Position numbers and translations under genes: made by a program. 37,669 nucleotides of DNA from Lactobacillaceae bacterium (GTDB lineage Bacteria > Bacillota > Bacilli > Lactobacillales > Lactobacillaceae), in NCBI GenBank assembly GCA_031261865.1, contig JAISIV010000019.1:1-37669 (forward strand), in the 5' to 3' direction. The notes below the pieces were generated by a model that had not been told where the DNA came from, searched no databases, and saw nothing but the letters and a program-made list of their open reading frames with translations. Position 1 is the first letter of the stretch. Each line of letters begins with the position of its first letter. Positions 8,439 to 16,244 of this stretch are shown here, one piece after another.

Positions 8439-9653
8439 ATGGCTAAATTAACTGTTAAAGACCTTGATGTTAAAGGCAAAAAAGTTTTGATGCGCGTTGA
8501 TTTCAACGTGCCGATTAAAGATGGTGTAATCGGAAACGACAATCGTATCGTTGCCGCACTACCAACTATCAAATATGTCCTTGAACAAGGCGGAAAATTA
8601 GTGTTATTCTCACACCTTGGACGTATTAAGTCTGAGGATGATAAAGTTGGATTAACCCTTGAACCAGTTGCGGCTCGTTTGTCTGACTTACTAGGACAAC
8701 CAGTTGAGTTTGTTGACAAAACTCGTGGTACTGAATTAGAAGAAGCTATTGATGCGTTGCAAGATGGGCAAGTTTTGATGGTTCAAAACACTCGTTATGA
8801 AGACTTCGTCGATGGAGTTGAAACCAAGTACGAATCTAAGAATGATCCTGAATTGGGTAAGTATTGGGCTTCTCTTGGTGACGGGATTTTCGTTAATGAT
8901 GCATTCGGTGTTGCTCACCGTGCGGCTGCTTCAAACGTTGGTATTGCTGAAAATGTTGCTCAAACTGCCGCTGGTTTCCTAATGGAAAAGGAAATCAAGT
9001 TCTTAGGTGAAGCTGTTGAAAATCCAGTTCGTCCATTCGTTGCCATTATCGGTGGCGCAAAGGTTTCTGACAAAATTGAAATTGTTAAATCTCTTTTGGA
9101 TAAAGCTGACAAAGTTATTATCGGCGGTGGAATGGCTTACACCTTTGATGTTGCTAATGGCAAGTCAATTGGAAATTCTTTGTTCGAAGAAGACAAAGTG
9201 GAATTAGCTAAGGAATTAATTGCTTCTGCCGGTGACAAACTGGTTTTGCCGGTTGATGCCGTTGCAGCAAGCGCATTCTCAAATGATGCTGATACTTATA
9301 TTGCTGAAGACGGCATTAAAGACGGCTACATGGGTCTTGATATCGGACCTAAGTCAATCGAATTGTTCGAATCAGTAATCAAGGATGCTAAAACTATCGT
9401 TTGGAACGGACCTATGGGTGTCTTTGAAATGCCTAACTTTGCTAAGGGTACTTTGGCAATTGGTGAAGCTCTGGTTAAAGCAACTGAAGAAAATGGCGCA
9501 ACTACGATTGTTGGTGGTGGAGATTCTACGGCTGCCGTTCAACAACTTGGCGTTGCAGACAAATTGAGTCACATTTCTACTGGTGGTGGAGCATCTCTCG
9601 AATATCTTGAAGGAAAAGTTCTTCCAGGCATCGCCGCTATTTCTGATAAGTGA
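8439..9653 (+). CDS. pgk: Phosphoglycerate kinase
   Basis: 404 residues, full length. It makes ATP from 1,3-bisphosphoglycerate in lower glycolysis. Visible signatures are RVDFNVP (19-25), SHLGR, the NDAFG-AHR segment, GGAKVSDK, GNGP-like WNGPMGVFE and the GGGDS nucleotide-binding motif (359-363). It has its own -10 and a good ribosome binding site. It stands alone: the gap, tpi and eno genes that often flank pgk are absent here. A structured repeat begins 2 nt after the stop codon, followed by a strong terminator, so the mRNA 3' end is highly folded. Confidence 0.98.
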   Translation: MAKLTVKDLDVKGKKVLMRVDFNVPIKDGVIGNDNRIVAALPTIKYVLEQGGKLVLFSHLGRIKSEDDKVGLTLEPVAARLSDLLGQPVEFVDKTRGTELEEAIDALQDGQVLMVQNTRYEDFVDGVETKYESKNDPELGKYWASLGDGIFVNDAFGVAHRAAASNVGIAENVAQTAAGFLMEKEIKFLGEAVENPVRPFVAIIGGAKVSDKIEIVKSLLDKADKVIIGGGMAYTFDVANGKSIGNSLFEEDKVELAKELIASAGDKLVLPVDAVAASAFSNDADTYIAEDGIKDGYMGLDIGPKSIELFESVIKDAKTIVWNGPMGVFEMPNFAKGTLAIGEALVKATEENGATTIVGGGDSTAAVQQLGVADKLSHISTGGGASLEYLEGKVLPGIAAISDK

Positions 9654-9654
9654 T

Positions 9655-9736
9655 TACTTAACGAACGTAGTGAGTTTAGTTAAGAACTATACACTTTGTG
9701 TGCAAATGACTTCCTGCAACTTTTTGCGGATTACAG
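9655..9736 (+). repeat. Structured intergenic repeat, copy B (pgk 3' region)
   Basis: By alignment with copy A, arms 9655-9662 and 9674-9681 enclose the 11-nt loop GAACGTAGTGA and keep the same T-T mismatch. An alternative register pairs CTTAAC (9657-9662) perfectly with GTTAAG (9679-9684). Hairpin 2 is TACAC/GTGTG around TTT (9690-9702), with the outer pair a T-G wobble. Hairpin 3 is CTGCAA/TTGCGG (9714-9729). The linker AGAACT between hairpins 1 and 2 matches copy A. Confidence 0.65.
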
Positions 9737-9761
9737 TCAGAATTTAAGTGGAATGCTTCAT

Positions 9762-9793
9762 AAAGTCTGGGGTTTCGTATCCCAGACTTTTTT
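9762..9793 (+). terminator. Intrinsic terminator after pgk
   Basis: AAAGTCTGGG (9762-9771) pairs perfectly with CCCAGACTTT (9781-9790) and is followed by T residues. Confidence 0.93.
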
Positions 9794-9864
9794 ACATACA
9801 AAAATTTTCTAAGTTAATAGTGGAATACAATTGATTTAATAAATAAGGTAAGGATTTCAAAAAA

Positions 9865-10461
9865 GTGAGACAAACAGTTTATCTAGTTCGGCACGGACAA
9901 ACGCTATTTAATCAACTGCATAAAATTCAAGGGGCTAGCGATTCACCGTTAACGGATTATGGAATTTCTCAGGCTAAAATCGCTAAAAAATACCTAGAAG
10001 ATAATGACATTAATTTTGATGCTGCTTTTTCTTCAACCCAAGAAAGAGCAGTCGATACTTTGGAGTTGCTCACTGATCAGCCATATCAAAGGCTCAAAGA
10101 TTTTAAAGAATGGAACTTCGGAGTTTTTGAATCCGAGAGCGAAGCACTAAATCCCAAACACCCAGGGAAAAACTCGTATGGTGATTTCTTTGTTGAATAT
10201 GGCGGTGAATCAGTTAATCAAGTCGCAAACAGAATGAACACCGGTTTAAGAAAATTATTTGAGGACAAAACCAATAAACAAATTCTGGTTGTTACTCATG
10301 GGGGTGCTATGCATGCGTTTAGACTAGCTAATCTGCATGATAATGATCCTGAACGATTGGCGGTACCGAATTTAGCATTTATGGTTTTTGAATACGATGA
10401 TATTCTGGATGAGTTTTTCTTAAAAGAAGTGGTTCAGCATGATTTTTCGCAACTAATTTAA
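9865..10461 (+). CDS. Histidine phosphatase family protein (phosphoglycerate-mutase-like)
   Basis: 198 residues from a GTG start. AAGG lies about 11 nt upstream and the family's N-terminal strand (VYLVRHGQT) begins at once. The phosphohistidine nucleophile is His10 in RHGQT, the second conserved His is His145 in THGG, and the acid residue lies in the KEWNFGVFE segment. Members dephosphorylate sugar phosphates, nucleotides or cofactors, or act as mutases; the substrate cannot be chosen here. A candidate -10 is TACAAT (9826-9831). The gene is monocistronic and ends at a terminator shared with the converging glycerol facilitator gene. Confidence 0.9.
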   Translation: MRQTVYLVRHGQTLFNQLHKIQGASDSPLTDYGISQAKIAKKYLEDNDINFDAAFSSTQERAVDTLELLTDQPYQRLKDFKEWNFGVFESESEALNPKHPGKNSYGDFFVEYGGESVNQVANRMNTGLRKLFEDKTNKQILVVTHGGAMHAFRLANLHDNDPERLAVPNLAFMVFEYDDILDEFFLKEVVQHDFSQLI

Positions 10462-10467
10462 TCTAAT

Positions 10468-10508
10468 AAAAAACGGTGTTTGTCAACTTAAGACAAACAC
10501 CGTTTTTT
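10468..10508. terminator. Bidirectional terminator between phosphatase and glycerol facilitator genes
   Basis: A 17-bp perfect inverted repeat (10468-10484 with 10492-10508) has an A-run on the left and a T-run on the right, so it works for both converging genes. Confidence 0.95.
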
Positions 10509-10513
10509 ATTTA

Positions 10514-11230
10514 TTAGAAGAACCACATATAAAAGATTGCAGCTAAAGCTCCTCCGAATAGTGGAGCTGTTCCGGGAACGATTAACCCATATTTCCAATC
10601 TGGGTTGGTTTTGTTTTTGATGGGTAGCATCCAATAAGCAATTCTTGGTCCCATATCACGAGCCAAGTTCATCGCAAACCCAGTAGTTCCACCTAAACTC
10701 ATACCGATTGCCCAAACCAGAAAACCAATTCCCAGTGGTGCAAGTCCATTTGTGTGGACATTTGCCGAAATGCCGAGGATCGATAAAATAAAGACAAAAG
10801 TAGCGAAGAACTCGATGAACCAATTTAGAGGAAGATTTCGAACTGCGGGAGTGGTCGAGAAGGCCGTTCTTAACCTAACCGGATCAATATCGCTCGAAGC
10901 ATCAAACTGATCTTTATATAGGACATAAACAATTAGTGAAGCAATAATCGCTCCCAAGATGTCCGCAATGGAATAAACGATTGCTTGTAAAATTGAAGCG
11001 TTTCCTAATACCACTTGAGCAACTGCCATAGAAGGATTGATGAAAACATCTCCAAATATCCAAAGAGAAACGGAAATACCAAATCCCCAAGTACTAATGG
11101 CAAATAGTTCCCCTTGACCTTTGAACTTTGATTTGTTCAACAACACAGCAGAATTAACGCCAACTCCAAATAAAATCATTAAACCTGTGCCGAAAAATTC
11201 AGCTAAAAAACGATGTAACGTGATATCCAT
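10514..11230 (-). CDS. glpF: Glycerol facilitator / aquaglyceroporin (MIP family)
   Basis: 238 residues from an ATG preceded by AAGGAG at 5 nt. A longer in-frame start exists upstream, but it lies over the promoter and is rejected. The protein has six membrane segments and two re-entrant loops. It moves glycerol, water and perhaps other small neutral solutes. Both pore motifs are variants: NPS at 65-67 and NLA at 188-190, followed by the conserved Arg191-Asp of the selectivity filter (usual form NPARD). The first motif in the usual family is NPA. It is transcribed divergently from an amino-acid permease. The specificity is uncertain because of the altered motifs. Confidence 0.9.
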   Translation of the reverse strand: MDITLHRFLAEFFGTGLMILFGVGVNSAVLLNKSKFKGQGELFAISTWGFGISVSLWIFGDVFINPSMAVAQVVLGNASILQAIVYSIADILGAIIASLIVYVLYKDQFDASSDIDPVRLRTAFSTTPAVRNLPLNWFIEFFATFVFILSILGISANVHTNGLAPLGIGFLVWAIGMSLGGTTGFAMNLARDMGPRIAYWMLPIKNKTNPDWKYGLIVPGTAPLFGGALAAIFYMWFF

Positions 11231-11255
11231 TTTCACTCCTTGATAATCTTTTAAT

Positions 11256-11284
11256 AATATATCAGTCAAAGGCAGATGTGACAA
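11256..11284 (-). promoter_or_regulatory. glpF promoter
   Basis: On the minus strand, TTGTCA (-35, 11279-11284) and TATATT (-10, 11256-11261) are separated by 17 nt. The start codon lies 25 nt further on. Confidence 0.6.
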
Positions 11285-11293
11285 CTTTTTCCG

Positions 11294-11299
11294 TATAAT
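11294..11299 (+). promoter_or_regulatory. -10 (TATAAT) of the amino-acid permease gene
   Basis: A consensus TATAAT lies 24 nt before the permease ATG. No good -35 is visible at 17 nt; the region overlaps the divergent glpF promoter. Confidence 0.5.
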
Positions 11300-11323
11300 A
11301 TGAATAATCTTTAAAGGAGAATT

Positions 11324-12709
11324 ATGGAAACAGAAAATAAACTAAATAGAACGTTCGGATTCTGGTCCGCCATTTCGATGGTTATCGGTACTGTTATTGG
11401 ATCCGGAATCTTTTTCAAACAGGGACGAGTTTTAGCAGAAGCTGGTTCGTCCACAAATGCTATTCTAGCTTGGATTGTCAGTGGCTTTATTGCATTGGCA
11501 GGAGCTTTAACTATTTCCGAGTTAGCTTCACGTGTCCCTAAAACTGGTGGACTTTATACATATATCGAAGCTCCTTTTGGTCGGGCAATCGCATTTTTAG
11601 CTGGTTGGATGCAAGTAATTTTTTACGGTCCGGCCATGATTGCTGCCGTTGCTTATTTCTTCGGAACACTTCTTTTGAATCTTTTGGGAATACCTCAAGA
11701 TCACAAGATTCTTGGATTGTCGACCGGTTTGTTGACAGGCTTAGCTACGATATTGTTCATTGCCGCGATTAACCTTTTTGACAACAATGTTTCAAGAAGA
11801 TTCAATATTGTAACTACCCTTATCAAATTTATCCCAGTCGCTGGACTAATTTTTTACGGTTTGTTCTTCGGCCGCGCAGATGCTCTAGGCCAAACAGTTA
11901 ATCATATTGCTAATTCGACTGCTAGTTCCGGTTTTGGAGTAGCAATGTTATCTACTTTATTTGCCTATGATGGTTGGGTTATTGCTTCAGCACTCGGTGG
12001 CGAAGTTAAGAATTCATCAAAAACTCTTCCCAAAGCCCTTGCAATTGGAATGACTTTTGTTCTTATTGTTTATACTGCAGTTACTTGGGGAGTTTTGAAA
12101 TCATTGCCTGCACAGGATTTGGTTCATTTGGACACACAAGCCCCATACTACATTGCTACAAAGGCCTTTGGAGATATTGCAGGAAAACTAATGGCTGTCT
12201 TTATCTTAGTTTCCGTCATTGGAACTATGAATTCCAAGGTTCTAGGTTTCCCTCGTATTGTGTATGAAATGGCTGTTGAAAATAATTTCCCATTTGCAAA
12301 GCAATTCAGCAAGCTTGGACAAAAAACTAAAACGCCTTATGTTGCAGTTATTTTCATAGCAGTTATGGCAATCGTGATGTTGTTCTTAGCTGGAGCACAA
12401 GACCTTTCCGATTGGGCCATCTTGTTGACTTATATCTTCTATACAGTTGCTTTCGTCGGATTATTCGTTTTAAGAAAAAAACATATAGGAGACGATTCTG
12501 AATACAGAGTACCGTTATTCCCGGTAGTTCCTATCGTGGCTATAGCAGGTTCAATTTTCATCATTACTTCCACTTTAGTTGCAGCCGTTCAAGGTGCAGC
12601 GAACAAGGACGCCACACAGCTAATCGGTATTATCATCAGTGTTGTAGTTGTCCTACTTGGTTATCCAGTCTATAAGTACTTAGAACATAAGAATGGACAA
12701 TCCAACTAA
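11324..12709 (+). CDS. APC-family amino-acid permease (SteT/LAT-like)
   Basis: 461 residues with about twelve membrane segments. The first unwound helix carries the APC signature GTVIGSGIFF, and the next conserved block is ISELASRVPKTGGLYTYI. The overall pattern resembles Gram-positive serine/threonine exchangers and LAT-like permeases, but the substrate is not certain. A strong ribosome binding site (AAAGGAG) precedes the ATG. It is monocistronic: a bidirectional terminator follows about 78 nt after the stop. Confidence 0.9.
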   Translation: METENKLNRTFGFWSAISMVIGTVIGSGIFFKQGRVLAEAGSSTNAILAWIVSGFIALAGALTISELASRVPKTGGLYTYIEAPFGRAIAFLAGWMQVIFYGPAMIAAVAYFFGTLLLNLLGIPQDHKILGLSTGLLTGLATILFIAAINLFDNNVSRRFNIVTTLIKFIPVAGLIFYGLFFGRADALGQTVNHIANSTASSGFGVAMLSTLFAYDGWVIASALGGEVKNSSKTLPKALAIGMTFVLIVYTAVTWGVLKSLPAQDLVHLDTQAPYYIATKAFGDIAGKLMAVFILVSVIGTMNSKVLGFPRIVYEMAVENNFPFAKQFSKLGQKTKTPYVAVIFIAVMAIVMLFLAGAQDLSDWAILLTYIFYTVAFVGLFVLRKKHIGDDSEYRVPLFPVVPIVAIAGSIFIITSTLVAAVQGAANKDATQLIGIIISVVVVLLGYPVYKYLEHKNGQSN

Positions 12710-12748
12710 AACACATTGATATTTTGAATTTTTACACTGCCGTCAGAT

Positions 12749-12788
12749 GACGTTTGGTAAGCGAATCTAGTCAAGTAACCTCATATAA
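12749..12788 (+). repeat. Possible degenerate third copy of the structured repeat
   Basis: The segment reads AAGCGAATCTAGTCAAG and then AAGTAACCTCATA, resembling AAGCGAACTTAGTCAGA and the tail AAGTAGGGCCTCATA of copy A. The 5' stem arm is not preserved, so this would be a relic. The assignment is weak. Confidence 0.3.
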
Positions 12789-12820
12789 AAAGATCCGTTT
12801 ATTTCTGAACGGATCTTTTT
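12787..12820. terminator. Bidirectional terminator between permease and polyprenyl synthase genes
   Basis: AAAAAGATCCGTT (12787-12799) pairs with AACGGATCTTTTT (12808-12820), giving A- and T-runs for both converging genes. Confidence 0.95.
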
Positions 12821-13772
12821 ATTTGCCGCGATGGCTTAACTTTTCAATTAATTTAATCAATACATTTCGAGAATCCTCGTCAACTACATCGATAGAATTT
12901 AGAATAGATTCGGCGTTTTTAGTGTGCGTTAGTGCTAATTCAACTGTTTTTTGGAGTGCAGATGAATTTTTAACTAAGCTCGCAACGGAAGAAAATTCCT
13001 GGTTTTTGACCATTTCCTTGACGCTTGGATTGTCGTCAATTGTATAAAGCAATGGAGCAGTGTAAATACCTCGTTGCAAATCCTGGAATAAAGGTTTTTC
13101 GAGATTCTTATCATCTGAAGCATAATCCAGATAGTCATCCATAATTTGGAATGCCATCCCAATTTCAAAACCAAGTGCTTTCATTTGATCAAAAGCTTCT
13201 CGATTTTCAATTGCACCAAAACTCGTCGCTAATTCGAACAAAGCCGCTGTTTTACCGTAGATTTGAGAGTAGTAGTCATCAAAGGTGACATCTAAATCAA
13301 AACGGTTTCTCTTTTGTATTAATTCACCGTTAAGTATTTGATATAAAGCATTGACGGCCATATTGTTGACTTCGAAGTTTTTAGCGTCGTTAAGAAGCTT
13401 ATACATTGAAACAAACAATAAGTCACCGGAATAAACAGCAACATCTTCACTATACCGAGCATTGAGGGTTGCTGAACCACGTCTTAAATCAGAGTTGTCA
13501 ATAATGTCATCGTGAATCAAAGTGGCATTATGTAAAACCTCGACAGAAGCAGCCAGAGTAGTTGAGACATCCGAAATCTCACCATTAAGCATCTTGTTGA
13601 TTAATAAGGTGATTGTGGGTCGAACCATCTTACCGCTAGTGACACTTTGCCTCACGACACGATATATCGATGGATCGTCGATTTCAATATTTTTTTCGAT
13701 CTTTTCAGAAACGACTTTTAAATTTTCATTGATTTCTTTTGAAGTTTTTAGAAAGTCAATTGAAGAACTCAT
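12819..13772 (-). CDS. Polyprenyl diphosphate synthase (heptaprenyl/DmkB-like)
   Basis: 317 residues. It is a trans-prenyl chain elongase that adds isopentenyl diphosphate to an allylic primer to make the side chain of menaquinone or demethylmenaquinone. The first Asp-rich motif is DDIID (88-92) in LIHDDIIDNSDLRRG; the second is DDYLD in QIMDDYLDYASDDKNLEKP. The GK-RP substrate motif (47-52) is also present. The start overlaps the stop of the NADH dehydrogenase gene by one base (TAATG) and has no independent ribosome binding site, so translation is coupled. Pairing with an NADH:quinone oxidoreductase points to a quinone-linked role. In extracellular electron transfer loci the equivalent is called dmkB. 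Confidence 0.9.
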   Translation of the reverse strand: MSSSIDFLKTSKEINENLKVVSEKIEKNIEIDDPSIYRVVRQSVTSGKMVRPTITLLINKMLNGEISDVSTTLAASVEVLHNATLIHDDIIDNSDLRRGSATLNARYSEDVAVYSGDLLFVSMYKLLNDAKNFEVNNMAVNALYQILNGELIQKRNRFDLDVTFDDYYSQIYGKTAALFELATSFGAIENREAFDQMKALGFEIGMAFQIMDDYLDYASDDKNLEKPLFQDLQRGIYTAPLLYTIDDNPSVKEMVKNQEFSSVASLVKNSSALQKTVELALTHTKNAESILNSIDVVDEDSRNVLIKLIEKLSHRGK

Positions 13773-15436
13773 TATTTATCAGAGTCCAATTCGTCGTAGC
13801 TGATTTGTTTTTCGCCGTACCAAAAGTTTTTCCAAGTTTTCTTAGCAAAACGCATAACCCAATGATCCAAACCAAAGCTATAACTAACACCATTAGCTAG
13901 TGCTAGAGATGCGAATGATAATAGGACGCTAGTCAACGTAAATCCATTCACGAAACCAAAAATTAAAGTAACTAAGAATCCAAGTGCTGCTAGAGGTGCT
14001 CCGAACAAACCAGCAAGAACACCGAGACCAATAATTACGCTAACGAAATCAGCAGACGCGTTTCCAGTGAAAGTTGGAACATTCATGGAATTACCAACAC
14101 CTGCATTTATAAAGGCAACACCGACAGCAATTCTAAGTAATAGTGTCCATAGAACATTTCCGCGTCGGCTCACCATACCGAAGAATGGTTCACGTCCGTT
14201 TTCCATACGGAAGATTTCGTCATTTAGATACTTGATGATTGAACCACCAGCTTTAATTTGCATGAAGTAGAACAAGTTAATACCGTGTTTTACTAAGTTT
14301 GCAAAGAAGCCACCAAAGTTGAAGTGTCCGAATAGGGCAGCTACTGTGTAATGAGAACCAATCGAAACTGCATAACCCCAATCAACACGCTTGAATTTTA
14401 CTAAAGGCTTACCTTTGATTTCGTTAACGATATTAGCGGCAGCTGCAGTGACCATTGATTCGCCACCTTGCACAGTTTGGGGTGTTGGACCGGCAACGGG
14501 ATCGACCCATTCAACTGCATCCCCGGCAGCGTAGATGTCATCGAATCCGATAACGCGCATATTTTCATCAACTTTTACTCGTCCACCGCGGCCTTCTTCA
14601 TATTTGAGACCCCACTTTCCAAGCAAAGATTTGTTTTTAACTCCAGCAGTCCAGATTAATGAACGAGTTGGAAGAGAAGAGCCGTCTTTGAACAAAACGG
14701 AGTTTTCAGTAACACCAGTTACTTGAGCACCTTTTTGAATAGTTACGCCGTGATCTGTCATGTAGCGCTCAGCTTTGTCAGCTAAGTTTCGGTCAGTCAA
14801 CATATTCAAAATAGTTGGTGCCGCTTCAAGCATGGTTAACTTGATATCGTCTGGGTTTAGTTTAGTTTCCTTTGCAATCACTTCACGCCATTCGATTAAT
14901 TCACCAACTAATTCAACACCGGTAAATCCGCTGCCGACAATCATAATATTTAGCATTTCTTCACGCTTAACTGGATCGGCTTCGAGAGATGCATCTGTGA
15001 TTACTTCACGGAGATGTTCGCGGATAGCTAAAGCTTGTTCGAAAGACCAAAGTTCGTATCCGTATTCTTTAACTCCTGGAGTTCCAAAGTCGTTGCTTTC
15101 GCCGCCGGTTGCTACTAGTAGTTTTTCATAAGGAATTTCACCTTGATTGGTAGTGATGATCTTTTTCTTGGCGTCAACTTTTGTAACTTCTGCAGTGACA
15201 ACTTTCACGTTTGGAGTTTTGTGGAACCATTCACGTAAATCTTCTTGAACATGATCAGGCATTACACGTTCAGCAGCCACTTCGTGCAATTCAGTCATGT
15301 AAGTCATGAAACTGTGTTTGTCGACAACAACCACTTGATAATCTTTATTATTTTTTAGTTTTTTTGCAATTTTTTTCGCACCGAAAATACCGGAAAAACC
15401 AGCACCTACGACGACGACGTTTTTCTTTTCTGACAT
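13772..15436 (-). CDS. Type II NADH:quinone oxidoreductase with C-terminal membrane domain (Ndh2-like)
   Basis: 554 residues, well above the roughly 400 of ordinary NDH-2. The FAD-binding GxGxxG is at 11-16 (GAGFSG) and a second, NADH-binding motif is IVGSGFTGVELVGEL. The AAGDAVEW segment is the usual FAD-contact motif. The extra C-terminal part (from about residue 430) has several hydrophobic segments rich in Gly and Ala, resembling a DoxX-like membrane domain. Ndh2 of the Listeria and Lactiplantibacillus flavin-based electron-transfer loci also has such an extension. It oxidises NADH and reduces a membrane quinone. The start has GAGGA at 9 nt. It is transcribed with the polyprenyl synthase and divergently from ecfA1. 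Confidence 0.92.
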   Translation of the reverse strand: MSEKKNVVVVGAGFSGIFGAKKIAKKLKNNKDYQVVVVDKHSFMTYMTELHEVAAERVMPDHVQEDLREWFHKTPNVKVVTAEVTKVDAKKKIITTNQGEIPYEKLLVATGGESNDFGTPGVKEYGYELWSFEQALAIREHLREVITDASLEADPVKREEMLNIMIVGSGFTGVELVGELIEWREVIAKETKLNPDDIKLTMLEAAPTILNMLTDRNLADKAERYMTDHGVTIQKGAQVTGVTENSVLFKDGSSLPTRSLIWTAGVKNKSLLGKWGLKYEEGRGGRVKVDENMRVIGFDDIYAAGDAVEWVDPVAGPTPQTVQGGESMVTAAAANIVNEIKGKPLVKFKRVDWGYAVSIGSHYTVAALFGHFNFGGFFANLVKHGINLFYFMQIKAGGSIIKYLNDEIFRMENGREPFFGMVSRRGNVLWTLLLRIAVGVAFINAGVGNSMNVPTFTGNASADFVSVIIGLGVLAGLFGAPLAALGFLVTLIFGFVNGFTLTSVLLSFASLALANGVSYSFGLDHWVMRFAKKTWKNFWYGEKQISYDELDSDK

Positions 15437-15491
15437 ATAAAAAAATCCTCTTCTAAATAATGAAACTTATATACAATCATAATATAGTTCT
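15437..15491. promoter_or_regulatory. Divergent promoter region, ndh2-like / ecfA1
   Basis: Only 55 nt separate the two start codons. On the plus strand TACAAT (15472-15477) and TAATAT (15480-15485) lie 14 and 6 nt before the ecfA1 ATG. No Shine-Dalgarno sequence precedes that ATG, whereas the minus-strand gene has GAGGA. Confidence 0.4.
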
Positions 15492-16244
15492 ATGACTCAA
15501 ACCTCAAACAATTCGGGAGTTTCAGTGGAAAAATTGGCATTTAATTATGAAAATAAACCAATTTTTAACAATCTCAATATAAATTTCTCAAAAAACCATT
15601 GGACGGCAATAATCGGTTCTAATGGGTCCGGTAAAACCACGCTATTAAGACTGATTGCTGGTTTAGAAGAAGCCACCAGTGGCACGATAAATACTTTTGG
15701 ACAAAAACCATCAGTCGTTTTTCAAAATCCGGACACCCAGTTTTTCAGTAATACAGTTGAAGACGATATTGCGTTTACTTTGGAAAATATGAAAGTTAAC
15801 CCCTCAAAGATGAGCGGCATTATTCAAACTACGCTAAACAGTTTTGGAATAGCTGAATTGGCCAAAAAAAATCCACAGGAATTGTCTGGCGGACAAAAAC
15901 AAAAAGTCGCGTTGATTTCGGCTATTGTCTCTAATTCTGAAATTTTATTGCTGGATGAAGTGACATCGATGCTCGATCCTTACGACCGGCAGATAATTTT
16001 AGAAACAATCCGCAATCTTACTGGCCAAACAATTATTTCGATTTCCCATGACGCAGAAGAAATCATGATGGCTGATACTGTAGTTGTTTTAAAAGATGGA
16101 AAGGTCATCGCCCAAGACGCGCCAGTTAAAATCCTGAGTGACAAAAAAATAGTCAAAGACAATCATTTGCCAATTTCCAAGCAATCGATTTATTCACCGT
16201 TATTTAATGGCAAAATTCCTAAAAAAGTCTTGGAGGTATTGTAA
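15492..16244 (+). CDS. ecfA1: ECF transporter ATPase EcfA1 (CbiO1)
   Basis: 250 residues. One of the two ATPases of the energy-coupling factor module that powers vitamin and metal uptake through exchangeable S-components. Walker A is GSNGSGKT (42-49), the ABC signature is LSGGQ (131-135), and Walker B ends at D155-E156 (LLLDEVTSMLD). The ATG is kept because it preserves the first strand of the domain. A GTG at 15525 has GGGAG at 5 nt but would cut that strand, so it is the alternative. The stop overlaps ecfA2 by one base (TAATG). The module here is not next to ribosomal protein genes, its usual Firmicute location. Confidence 0.9.
   Translation: MTQTSNNSGVSVEKLAFNYENKPIFNNLNINFSKNHWTAIIGSNGSGKTTLLRLIAGLEEATSGTINTFGQKPSVVFQNPDTQFFSNTVEDDIAFTLENMKVNPSKMSGIIQTTLNSFGIAELAKKNPQELSGGQKQKVALISAIVSNSEILLLDEVTSMLDPYDRQIILETIRNLTGQTIISISHDAEEIMMADTVVVLKDGKVIAQDAPVKILSDKKIVKDNHLPISKQSIYSPLFNGKIPKKVLEVL

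Noticed and set aside
8420..9572. Antisense and alternate-frame open frames within pgk
   Set aside because: They follow from the codon pattern of a conserved gene and show no ribosome binding sites or family features.
11231..11284. Longer start of the glycerol facilitator
   Set aside because: It spans the promoter, and AAGGAG sits just before the internal ATG.
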